Program-made: the position numbers and the translations under genes
Source: Bacteroidales bacterium
GTDB taxonomy: Bacteria > Bacteroidota > Bacteroidia > Bacteroidales > WCHB1-69
DNA: 32,570 nucleotides
NCBI GenBank assembly: GCA_017616775.1
Contig: JAFZXM010000043.1
Span: forward strand, 1-32,570
Direction of reading: 5' to 3'
Shown here: positions 26,588 to 32,570 of the stretch, in pieces
Layout of the letters: each line of letters starts with the position of its first letter
Numbering within the stretch: position 1 is the stretch's first letter
Notes under the pieces: model-generated
The model's database searches: none
The model's input: the letters and a program-made list of their open reading frames with translations, nothing else
What the model was told of the DNA's origin: nothing

Positions 26588-26621
26588 AAACAAAAAGCAC
26601 ATAAATGCGATATTTATGTGC
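26588..26621 (-). terminator. Terminator downstream of tRNA-Lys
   Basis: A perfect 10-bp stem (GCACATAAAT/ATTTATGTGC, 5-base loop) is followed on the minus strand by TTTTTGTTTG. It starts 10 bases after the tRNA 3' end. It could also slow transcription from the plus-strand reductase gene, but it has no T run on that side. Confidence 0.75.
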
Positions 26622-26631
26622 CGGAAAAGAG

Positions 26632-26704
26632 TGTCCTCGCAGGGGCTCGAACCCTGGACCCATTGATTAAGAGTCAATTGCTCTACCAACTGAGCTACGA
26701 AGAC
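26632..26704 (-). tRNA. tRNA-Lys (anticodon CTT)
   Basis: 73 bases on the minus strand. The acceptor arm GTCTTCG pairs with CGAGGAC (one T-G pair). The D arm is AGCTCAGTTGGTAGAGC, the anticodon stem ATTGA/TCAAT has loop CTCTTAA, and the T arm is CAGGGTTCGAGCCCCTG. Discriminator base A. CCA is not encoded, unlike the tRNA-Leu in this window. Confidence 0.95.
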
Positions 26705-26712
26705 TTAGGTTG

Positions 26713-26720
26713 CAAAGGTA
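26713..26720 (-). promoter_or_regulatory. -7 box of tRNA-Lys
   Basis: The minus strand reads TACCTTTG followed by CA, ending 9 bases before the mature tRNA. No clear -33 element at the usual distance. Confidence 0.45.
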
Positions 26721-26920
26721 TATAAAAATACCTTACAATTCCCATTTTGTACTATATTTTTTGTTAGTGTGCGCCAAATCAAAACGTTGCCAAAGGTTCT
26801 ATGCCGCAAAAAACAGAAAAAGCCACCCTTTTGAACGGACAGAACACCCTGTCGGTTTTGTATGCGGAAAGCATAATAAGAAAATAAACGGATAAAAACA
26901 AAGTGTAAAGTAAAAAAAAG

Positions 26921-26928
26921 TATATTTG
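26921..26928 (+). promoter_or_regulatory. -7 box of the YwqK-like / DnaB-like pair
   Basis: TATATTTG followed by CA lies 24 bases before the ATG at 26952. The frame is open back to a TTG at 26934, but that falls at about the expected transcription start. Confidence 0.5.
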
Positions 26929-26951
26929 CACTTTTGTATGAAGATAAAAAA

Positions 26952-27599
26952 ATGAAGTTAACAATAAAATTTTGGATGTTTTTTGTGCTTATATCGCAAT
27001 TGTTTGTGTCGTGTTCCAAACAGGAGGTGACCTATTATGCAAATGGCAAAAAACAATCGGATATTACCTATAAACACGGCAAAAAAAACGGGAAGGCCGT
27101 GTTTTATTTTGAAAACGGGAAAAAAAGTTTGGAAACCTGTTATGCAAATGATACATTAAACGGGTTGTTGATAAGATATTTCTTCACCGGAGAAACGGAG
27201 ACGGAAGAGAATTATGTTCACGGGCTCAAAGAGGGGGAAGAAAAGGTGTACAATGAATATGGCAATATGATAGAATATGCCGAATATCATCAGGGGGAGC
27301 GTCACGGGGTGTACAAGCAATTTTATCCCGACGGTTCGTTATATATTGCGGGAGCATACCGGCATAATCAAATTCACGGCAGTTGGCATTATTACGATTT
27401 CAATGGCTTTGAAGTGGCTGCAGCAGAATTTGAAGATGGTAAAGGTGTGTTTAAGGCATACAATGAAGAGGGGCGTATGATACGAAGTGCGGAATATGAG
27501 CAAAGTGTGCTACACGGAGCGGATATTACCTATAATGCAGACGGAAGCATTGCCAAAAAGGTGGAATATAGTAATGGCAAACCGATAAGAGTTGAATAA
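26952..27599 (+). CDS. YwqK-like MORN-repeat lipoprotein
   Basis: 215 residues. A lipoprotein signal peptide ends LFVSC with C21 as the lipid anchor. The rest is about eight repeats of roughly 23 residues with the pattern 'YxxGxxxGxxxxYxxxGxxxxxxxY', for example YYANGKKQSDITYKHGKKNG, FYFENGKKSLETCY and FYPDGSLYIAGAY. Such MORN-type repeats are typical of proteins annotated as YwqK family antitoxin, named after B. subtilis YwqK. No toxin gene is next to it here. A membrane-anchored copy is more likely a surface or periplasmic protein than a classic antitoxin. The DnaB-like gene starts 12 bases downstream. Confidence 0.8.
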   Translation: MKLTIKFWMFFVLISQLFVSCSKQEVTYYANGKKQSDITYKHGKKNGKAVFYFENGKKSLETCYANDTLNGLLIRYFFTGETETEENYVHGLKEGEEKVYNEYGNMIEYAEYHQGERHGVYKQFYPDGSLYIAGAYRHNQIHGSWHYYDFNGFEVAAAEFEDGKGVFKAYNEEGRMIRSAEYEQSVLHGADITYNADGSIAKKVEYSNGKPIRVE

Positions 27600-27611
27600 T
27601 AAAAAACAATA

Positions 27612-28478
27612 ATGTATATGGACTATAATGTTGTACCCGATAGTTTTGAATTCACCACATTGAAAGAGATCATTATCCCTTTGTTGCAAAATACGGGATA
27701 TTTAGTGGATTTAAGCACAACAGGAATAGCCACGGGCTATGACAGGGTGGATGCAATCACCAAAGGGTTTCAAGCCGGGGAGTTGAGTGTGATAGTATCC
27801 AAGCCGGGAAATGGCAAAACGGCTTTTTTGTTGTCTTTGTTGTACAATATCGCATCCAAATCGGGTAAAACGGTGGGTGTGTTTTCTCCGGAACGTTCTT
27901 CCGCCAAAATGTTTTACAGGCTTATAGAAAGTGAAACACGTCAGTCCACCAAAAAAATTATTTCCGGGGAACTTACCGATTCGGAGAAAGAACAGTTGAA
28001 TGCCATTTTATATAATTTGTCCAAAGCGGATATCTATGTGGATGATACCGCCAAGCTTACCAAAGATGATTTTCAGCGGCGCAGCCGCCAGTTGAGGAAC
28101 AAATATGGTGCGGATATCATTTTTGTGGACGGGTTGGAGTCTTTGTCTTGCCATACCATGTCGGAAGTGGATGTGGACAATGATGAAAATTTGAATACCT
28201 TGCAGGATATTAAAGCAATGGCCAAAGAATTGGATATACCGGTAGTGGTGTTTTCCCATTTGTCCCGTTCTGCCTCTTTGTCGGGCACCGATGTTTTGCC
28301 TTCATTGGAGAATGTGGCGGAATATGTGAAAAAGGTGGCAGACAGTATTTATATCATTTATCGCCGCAGTGTGGGCGATACCGCCCAATTCCAAATAGCC
28401 AAGCATGCCAATATTTCGCAAGCGGAAATTGTAGAATTGAAATTCATAGAGTCTATCGATAAGTTTGTGGATAAATAG
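27612..28478 (+). CDS. DnaB-like ATPase, helicase C-domain only, without arginine finger
   Basis: 288 residues that match the RecA-like C-terminal domain of replicative helicase DnaB, without its N-terminal domain. Visible motifs: TGYDRVDAITKGFQAGEL (motif before H1); Walker A SKPGNGKT (63-70; DnaB usually GRPSMGKT); E94 in SPERSS (DnaB SLEMS); Walker B IIFVDGLESL (DnaB VDYLQL); motif H3 MAKELDIPVVVFSHLSRSASL; H4 VADSIYIIYRR. In DnaB the next block reads AKQRNG with the arginine finger; here it is AKHANI, so the lysine is kept and the arginine is alanine (A266). It likely binds ATP, but a processive helicase is doubtful. The genome's real dnaB should be elsewhere. Cotranscribed with the YwqK-like gene. 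Confidence 0.8.
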   Translation: MYMDYNVVPDSFEFTTLKEIIIPLLQNTGYLVDLSTTGIATGYDRVDAITKGFQAGELSVIVSKPGNGKTAFLLSLLYNIASKSGKTVGVFSPERSSAKMFYRLIESETRQSTKKIISGELTDSEKEQLNAILYNLSKADIYVDDTAKLTKDDFQRRSRQLRNKYGADIIFVDGLESLSCHTMSEVDVDNDENLNTLQDIKAMAKELDIPVVVFSHLSRSASLSGTDVLPSLENVAEYVKKVADSIYIIYRRSVGDTAQFQIAKHANISQAEIVELKFIESIDKFVDK

Positions 28479-28487
28479 CAGGCTTAT

Positions 28488-28982
28488 TTACTCCAAATCA
28501 ACAGGCTTTACCGTTGCCTTGTCCCGGCATAGGTTTTTTAGTTCTCTGACGGTTTTGTGCAGAACGGGATGCAATTTTTGCGGACATATTTCTGCCAAAG
28601 GTGTTAATACAAAATTCCTGATTTGCATTCTGGGATGAGGAATTTGCAGTAGGGGTGTGTCCATCACTATGTCATCATAAAAAATGATATCTATGTCCAT
28701 GGTGCGGTCGGCATAATGATGAGGAGTATGGGGTTTTCGTCCTAAAATTTGTTCTATGGTTAAACATTGCCGTAGCGTTTCCTCCGGAGAAAGCGAAGTA
28801 TTGATAATTACCGCCAAGTTTACAAATTCATGCTTGGATTGGTAGCCCCAGGCAGAGGAGGAATAGTATTGTGATTGTTGCAATACTGTTCCTACATTTT
28901 CTTTCAACAAGTCTGTTGTTTTGTTGAATTTTTGCAGACTATTGTCAATGTTCCCGCCTAAAAGAAGTACAACTTGATGCAT
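28488..28982 (-). CDS. folK: 2-amino-4-hydroxy-6-hydroxymethyldihydropteridine diphosphokinase
   Basis: 164 residues. FolK (HPPK) transfers pyrophosphate from ATP to the pterin in folate synthesis. Family blocks: LLLGGNIDNS at the N-terminus (usually GSNLGD), then YADRTMDIDIIFYDD with the metal-binding D-x-D and IPHPRMQIRNFVLTPLAEI. Its ATG overlaps the hutI stop by one base (TAATG), so translation is probably coupled. It ends 9 bases from the convergent DnaB-like gene. Confidence 0.95.
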   Translation of the reverse strand: MHQVVLLLGGNIDNSLQKFNKTTDLLKENVGTVLQQSQYYSSSAWGYQSKHEFVNLAVIINTSLSPEETLRQCLTIEQILGRKPHTPHHYADRTMDIDIIFYDDIVMDTPLLQIPHPRMQIRNFVLTPLAEICPQKLHPVLHKTVRELKNLCRDKATVKPVDLE

Positions 28983-30214
28983 TATTGTATTTTTCCGTTA
29001 AGAATAACGGTTTCCACTTTATTGTCTCCGAAAGAATAAGGCATGTATTCGTAAGTGGGGATGGGTTTGGTGATAAATACATTAGCTGTTTTGCCTTTGG
29101 CAATGGAGCCCAGGCTGTCGCTTACATTCATGGCGTAGGCGGTGTTGATGGTGGTGGCGGTAATGGCTTCTTCGGGCAGCATGCGGAATTTGATACATCC
29201 CATGGACAATATCAATTGCATGTTGCCGGAGGGGCAGGTGCCGGGGTTGAAGTCGCTGGCCATGGCAACGGGCAATCCGGCGTTGATCATTTTTCGGGCG
29301 GGAGCATAAGGCATATTGATAAAAAATGCAGCCCCCGGCAGCAATGTGGGCATGGTGCGGGAGTGAAGCAACGCTTCTATTTCCGCATCACCGGTACATT
29401 CCAAATGGTCAACCGACAGGGCATGGTGCTTGACACCTATTTGTATGCCGCCGGAATAGTCCAACTCGTTAGCGTGAATTTTGGGTATGAGTCCGTAGCG
29501 GGTGCCGGCTTCCAAGATACGGTCGGTATCGTCAACGGTGAAGAACCCCCTGTCGCAAAATACATCGATAAAATCAGCTAACTTTTCCTCCGCCACCTTG
29601 GGAATCATTTCATTGACAATAAGGTCAACATATTCGCTTTGTCGCCCTTTGTAATTGGCGGGCACGGCATGTGCCCCCAAAAAGTTGGCTTTGACGGTTA
29701 GGGCGGAGTCGGCTTTGAGTTGCTTGATCACGCGTAACATTTTTAATTCATCTTCCGTGGAGAGTCCGTAACCGCTTTTTATCTCTACAGCGCCCGTGCC
29801 ATGGGCTTTCATTTCTTCCAGCCGCAGCCATGCGTCGCGGTACAATTCTTCTTCTGTAGCTTCGTGCATGCGCAATGCGGTATTCAATATTCCGCCGCCT
29901 CTTTTGGCAATTTCTTCGTAGGATAAACCGCGGATTTTGTCTATATATTCTATTTCACGGCTGCCTTTATATATAATATGTGTGTGCGAATCGCAAAAGC
30001 ACGGGAATACCATTTTTCCTGTGGCGTCTATCGTTTGGTCTGCAGCGGGCAGCGGACTGTTCATGCCGCCGAAATCCGCTATTTTGTCGTCTTGTATAAG
30101 CAGCCATGCATGCTTGACGGTGTGCATGTTTCGCATTTCTTTACCTGCTTTGTAGGCAACGGGAGCCGATTCCACCTGTATGAGTTCTTTGATATTTTTT
30201 ATAAGTAATCGCAT
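28982..30214 (-). CDS. hutI: Imidazolonepropionase
   Basis: 410 residues, normal length. HutI opens the ring of imidazolonepropionate to give formiminoglutamate in histidine breakdown. It belongs to the amidohydrolase fold. The metal pair H77-T-H79 is in CDSHTHIIYKGSR. Further blocks are GYGLSTEDELKMLRVIKQL, KIHANELDYSGG, VDHLECTGD and ASDFNPGTCPSGNMQ with the metal-binding aspartate. The other hut genes (hutH, hutU, ftcD) are not in the window. It starts 2 bases after the sirtuin stop and its stop overlaps folK. Confidence 0.96.
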   Translation of the reverse strand: MRLLIKNIKELIQVESAPVAYKAGKEMRNMHTVKHAWLLIQDDKIADFGGMNSPLPAADQTIDATGKMVFPCFCDSHTHIIYKGSREIEYIDKIRGLSYEEIAKRGGGILNTALRMHEATEEELYRDAWLRLEEMKAHGTGAVEIKSGYGLSTEDELKMLRVIKQLKADSALTVKANFLGAHAVPANYKGRQSEYVDLIVNEMIPKVAEEKLADFIDVFCDRGFFTVDDTDRILEAGTRYGLIPKIHANELDYSGGIQIGVKHHALSVDHLECTGDAEIEALLHSRTMPTLLPGAAFFINMPYAPARKMINAGLPVAMASDFNPGTCPSGNMQLILSMGCIKFRMLPEEAITATTINTAYAMNVSDSLGSIAKGKTANVFITKPIPTYEYMPYSFGDNKVETVILNGKIQ

Positions 30215-30216
30215 GA

Positions 30217-30912
30217 TTATAAATATTTTTCTTTTAATATATTAATTAATTGTTTCACTCCGGAGGAGGCAACGTCTTGAATGATATGCACATTGTCGTG
30301 TTGTACATTTACTTCTTTGGGGTCAATAAGAAATATGGGTATTCCAGCTGGGGTGTAGTGTATGAGGCTTGCGGCAGGATATACGTTCATAGAAGTGCCT
30401 ATGATGGCGAATATATCGGCGTCCTCACATTCTTTAACGGCGGTTTCTATCATGGGCACGGGCTCATTGAAAAATACGATAAAGGGGCGTAATTGGGCGC
30501 CGTCTTCAGCCGTATCGCCTATTTTCACTTCGTATTTGTCGGGTGTGAGCTCATATACCATACCGGTATTGTTTTCCGAACACACTTTGGTGAGTTCTCC
30601 GTGCAGGTGTATGATATGGGAGCTGCCGGCTTTTTCATGCAAGTTGTCCACGTTTTGGGTGATGACGGTAACGCGGAACCATTGTTCCAATTCTTTCAAT
30701 CCTATGTGTCCGTAATTGGGCTGAACGGTTAACAATTGTTTTCTGCGTTCATTATAGAATCGGGTGACCAAAGCTCTGTTTCTATACCATGCTTCATGGG
30801 TGGCGACATCGTTCACATCATATTGTTCCCATAATCCGTTTGAATCCCGAAAGGTGCTGATTCCGCTTTCTGCGCTGATGCCCGCACCTGTAAGAACTAC
30901 AAGTTTTTTCAT
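30217..30912 (-). CDS. cobB: NAD-dependent protein deacylase (class III sirtuin, CobB-like)
   Basis: 231 residues from the ATG at 30912 (MKKLVVLTGAG); 30915 is equally possible. An ATG at 30981 is excluded because a -7 box lies after it. The enzyme removes acyl groups from lysine using NAD. Seen: GAGISAESGISTFRD (9-23), Y53-x2-R56 (the pair that selects succinyl/malonyl groups in SIRT5 and CobB), TQNVDNLHEKAG, and the catalytic H104 in HLHGE. The four zinc cysteines of most sirtuins are missing: only C111 is present in the usual zinc region, which instead reads LTPDKYEVKIGD. Starts the sirtuin-hutI-folK group. Confidence 0.93.
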   Translation of the reverse strand: MKKLVVLTGAGISAESGISTFRDSNGLWEQYDVNDVATHEAWYRNRALVTRFYNERRKQLLTVQPNYGHIGLKELEQWFRVTVITQNVDNLHEKAGSSHIIHLHGELTKVCSENNTGMVYELTPDKYEVKIGDTAEDGAQLRPFIVFFNEPVPMIETAVKECEDADIFAIIGTSMNVYPAASLIHYTPAGIPIFLIDPKEVNVQHDNVHIIQDVASSGVKQLINILKEKYL

Positions 30913-30940
30913 CATTATTGTTGTTATTGTTTGTCTATTG

Positions 30941-30948
30941 CAAAAATA
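30941..30948 (-). promoter_or_regulatory. -7 box of the sirtuin-hutI-folK group
   Basis: The minus strand reads TATTTTTG followed by CA, 28 bases before the chosen sirtuin start. It lies between the thpR stop and the sirtuin and sets the start choice. Confidence 0.5.
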
Positions 30949-30984
30949 ACAAGAAATATAATATGAACGGAGAAATGACAAAAA

Positions 30985-31548
30985 TTATTTTAAAGGAAAT
31001 TCTTCCAATGCGACATACCGGGGCTGGTATCCTTTGGTGAGTATGCTCTCGTAGAGCGTTATTTTGTCCACAGGTATGATATGGGTATCGTTAATTTGAT
31101 ATCGGTTAATGGCGTTCCAAAACATTTTTTTATCATCCAATGCGTGAATGCGTGCCAGGGTGAGGTGGGGAACAAAATTGCCGAAATCGGGTTTGAGCCC
31201 TATTTTTTGTATTTGCTCTTCAATATTTTTGTGTATTTGTATCATGCAGGGGTGGGCAATAGCGGTAATGATAAGCACTCTGGGGTGATAGGTGGAGCCG
31301 AAAGCCTTAAGTTGGTCCAACTGCAGGGAAAAAGGAGGCGTATCGTGCACACATTGTGACAATATGCGGGAAAGATGCGGAATTTTTTCTTCCCTGATAT
31401 TCCCCAAAAATTTGATGGTGATATGATATAAATGGTCATCCACCCAATTGGTCTGGTCCATTTTACTCATACCTTTTTTAAGATTATGGGTGAGTGTCTG
31501 CAACCATGGTTCCGGAGCATAAGTAACAGCAATGAACAAACGTTTCAT
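30985..31548 (-). CDS. thpR: RNA 2',3'-cyclic phosphodiesterase (2'-5' RNA ligase family)
   Basis: 187 residues, normal length. ThpR opens 2',3'-cyclic phosphate ends of RNA. Two H-x-T motifs typical of the 2H phosphoesterase fold are present: H42-I-T44 in YHITIKFLG and H128-L-T130 in FVPHLTLARI. It begins MKRLFIAVTY, a standard start. Upstream lies the rubredoxin terminator, and I see no clear -7 box in the short gap. Confidence 0.93.
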   Translation of the reverse strand: MKRLFIAVTYAPEPWLQTLTHNLKKGMSKMDQTNWVDDHLYHITIKFLGNIREEKIPHLSRILSQCVHDTPPFSLQLDQLKAFGSTYHPRVLIITAIAHPCMIQIHKNIEEQIQKIGLKPDFGNFVPHLTLARIHALDDKKMFWNAINRYQINDTHIIPVDKITLYESILTKGYQPRYVALEEFPLK

Positions 31549-31566
31549 ATCGGTAAATAAGGCAAT

Positions 31567-31592
31567 AAAAAAGTGGTTTGATTACAAACCAC
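31567..31592 (-). terminator. Terminator of the rubredoxin gene
   Basis: The stem GTGGTTTG/CAAACCAC (8 bp, loop of 4) is followed on the minus strand by six T. Confidence 0.85.
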
Positions 31593-31600
31593 CGGAAGTG

Positions 31601-31762
31601 TTAAGATTCTTCTTGTTCAAACTCATCTTTGCTGACACCGCAGAGCGGACAACTCCAATCGTCGGGAATGTCTTCAAAAGAAGTCCCCGGAGCTATACCG
31701 CTGTCAGGATCTCCTTCTTTTGGATCATAAACATAACCGCAAGTCGGGCATACGTATTTCAT
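31601..31762 (-). CDS. Rubredoxin
   Basis: 53 residues, read by hand on the minus strand. Two knuckles bind a single iron: [10 protein letters not shown] near the N-terminus and [11 protein letters not shown] near the C-terminus. Between them is [14 protein letters not shown], typical of the family. It is a small cytoplasmic electron carrier. The partner enzyme (for example rubrerythrin) is not in the window. It sits between two terminators, with no recognisable -7 box in front, so it may depend on read-through from rpmG. Confidence 0.95.
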   Translation of the reverse strand: MKYVCPTCGYVYDPKEGDPDSGIAPGTSFEDIPDDWSCPLCGVSKDEFEQEES

Positions 31763-31803
31763 ATATTTAATTGTTAATAAAGTTAATAAACGATTGTTTT
31801 ACT

Positions 31804-31828
31804 AAAAAAGGGAATGTTACATTCCCTT
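31804..31828 (-). terminator. Terminator of the rpmG-DUF4295 unit
   Basis: The stem AAGGGAATG/CATTCCCTT (9 bp, loop of 3) leads on the minus strand into a T run that ends at 31804. Confidence 0.85.
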
Positions 31829-31886
31829 CCATCTATTTTTAATTAAACTTTTATGTTTCACAATATAAGCGGGTACTTGACAAATG

Positions 31887-32042
31887 TTATTTTTTTGCCA
31901 AGAAATCTTTCACTTGTTCTGTGGGAACAATGGTTTCAACAAAGGTATAAGCACCTGTTTTTGCAGAACGTTCCATGCGGATTACTTTTGCAAAATCTTT
32001 ACCTGTGGATTTCTTTAATGTTGCAACAACTTTCTTTGCCAT
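31887..32042 (-). CDS. DUF4295 family protein (Bacteroidetes, ribosome-linked)
   Basis: 51 residues, too short for many gene finders: MAKKVVATLKKSTGKDF, then KTGAYTFVETIVPTEQV and ending LAKK. This is the small basic protein that follows L33 throughout the Bacteroidetes, so a ribosome-associated role is likely but unproven. It starts 10 bases after the rpmG stop and ends before a strong terminator. Confidence 0.9.
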   Translation of the reverse strand: MAKKVVATLKKSTGKDFAKVIRMERSAKTGAYTFVETIVPTEQVKDFLAKK

Positions 32043-32052
32043 ATCTCAAAAA

Positions 32053-32241
32053 TTATTTTATTTCTTTATGTTCGGTTACGCGTTTTAAAAATGGATTGTA
32101 TTTTCTCAATACTAATCTGTCGGGTGTGTTTTTACGGTTTTTTGTCGTGATATATCTTGACATACCCGGAATGCCACTGGCCTTTTGTTCTGTGCATTCT
32201 AATATAACTTGTTGTCTTGCTTCTTTGTTCTTTTTTGCCAT
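32053..32241 (-). CDS. rpmG: 50S ribosomal protein L33
   Basis: 62 residues, normal length, with the family core [28 protein letters not shown] and ending VTEHKEIK. It lacks the pair of CxxC motifs, so it is the zinc-free form. It is usually preceded by rpmB (L28) in this phylum, but here a promoter lies directly upstream and no rpmB is in the window. Confidence 0.97.
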   Translation of the reverse strand: MAKKNKEARQQVILECTEQKASGIPGMSRYITTKNRKNTPDRLVLRKYNPFLKRVTEHKEIK

Positions 32242-32284
32242 CGCTATATAAAATCTTTATTTATACTTGTTCAATTCAGGACTG

Positions 32285-32292
32285 CAAAGGTA
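32285..32292 (-). promoter_or_regulatory. -7 box of rpmG
   Basis: The minus strand reads TACCTTTG followed by CA, 43 bases before the ATG at 32241. Confidence 0.5.
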
Positions 32293-32540
32293 GCATTTTT
32301 TTTTGTATTAAAACACTTTTTCCGTCTTTTTTTTAATTTAAGCAAAAATCCGCCGGTCTTATCCGACGTTTCAAAGAGCGGAAAAGCGTTTGTCTGACGA
32401 ATCAAACGCTCTGTTCCAAGCGGAAAACGGAAAAATTTGCGTCATGGAAGGTGAATGATTTGCATTAAAAAACATATTTTCCGCCGTTTGGTATTTGTTT
32501 TTTGTAAATATTGATTAATAAATTGAAACAATATTTTGAT
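32293..32540. other. Non-coding stretch between divergent promoters
   Basis: No gene is visible. It contains one clear inverted repeat, AGCGTTTG/CAAACGCT at 32385-32410 with a 10-base loop and no T run. A region rich in CGG-containing words follows (32410-32435). It separates the rpmG promoter (-) from a promoter pointing out of the window (+). Confidence 0.5.
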
Positions 32541-32548
32541 TATCTTTG
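32541..32548 (+). promoter_or_regulatory. -7 box of a gene beyond the right edge
   Basis: TATCTTTG followed by CA is a strong match to the local pattern. No start codon follows before the window ends at 32570. Confidence 0.45.
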
Positions 32549-32570
32549 CAAAATAAACACATTAAAAAAG

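Noticed and set aside
1..32570. CRISPR array, phage, integrase or insertion sequence
   Set aside because: I saw no regularly spaced repeats, cas genes, transposase or integrase motifs.

Overview
The window looks like a chromosomal segment from a member of the Bacteroidetes, most likely Bacteroidales. Three things suggest this. It carries type IX secretion genes (PorU, PorV) and secreted proteins with type A sorting domains. It carries families largely confined to the phylum, such as DUF4295 beside ribosomal protein L33, DUF4491, and a dihydroorotate-dehydrogenase-like protein. Its promoters have the Bacteroidetes -7 box TAnnTTTG, here nearly always followed by CA. I see no phage, transposase, integrase, plasmid function or CRISPR array. 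The content is housekeeping plus secretion, and I cannot assign a genus.

Layout. 1-1272 (-) is a secreted T9SS cargo protein cut by the window edge. After 510 bases without a gene come mnmE and a membrane-anchored acyltransferase (+), closed by a strong terminator. Then come tRNA-Leu (-) and a small DUF2795 protein (+). A bidirectional hairpin separates that gene from a minus-strand block, transcribed sbcD-sbcC-porU-porV-ispF, with ATGA overlaps at two junctions. A small lipoprotein (+), then a T9SS-targeted EEP-family phosphoesterase/nuclease with a DUF1963 (YwqG-like) partner (+), follow. Next on the minus strand are a secreted SH3-like protein, an acidic disordered protein, rsgA, a DHOD-like flavoprotein and a frameshifted DUF4491 membrane protein with a hairpin-rich upstream region. 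23-26.6 kb (+) holds a GH89 alpha-N-acetylglucosaminidase with an unexplained C-terminal extension and an iron-sulfur-flavoprotein-like reductase. Then tRNA-Lys (-), a YwqK-like lipoprotein and a DnaB-like ATPase (+) follow. The right end (-) holds rpmG-DUF4295, rubredoxin, thpR, and a tight sirtuin-hutI-folK group.

How genes fit together. PorU and PorV form part of the outer-membrane complex that removes the C-terminal sorting domain from T9SS cargo and anchors the cargo. At least two cargo proteins are encoded nearby: the left-edge protein and the EEP enzyme. MnmE, L33 and RsgA belong to tRNA modification and ribosome assembly. IspF, FolK and HutI belong to isoprenoid, folate and histidine metabolism.

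I do not see an obvious new multi-gene defence or biosynthetic system. The most unusual items are the DnaB-like ATPase that has lost the arginine-finger residue and sits beside a YwqK lipoprotein; the secreted nuclease/DUF1963 pair; the sirtuin without zinc cysteines; the frameshift in DUF4491; the hairpin cluster at 22824-22949; and the coupling of DNA-repair genes to T9SS genes.
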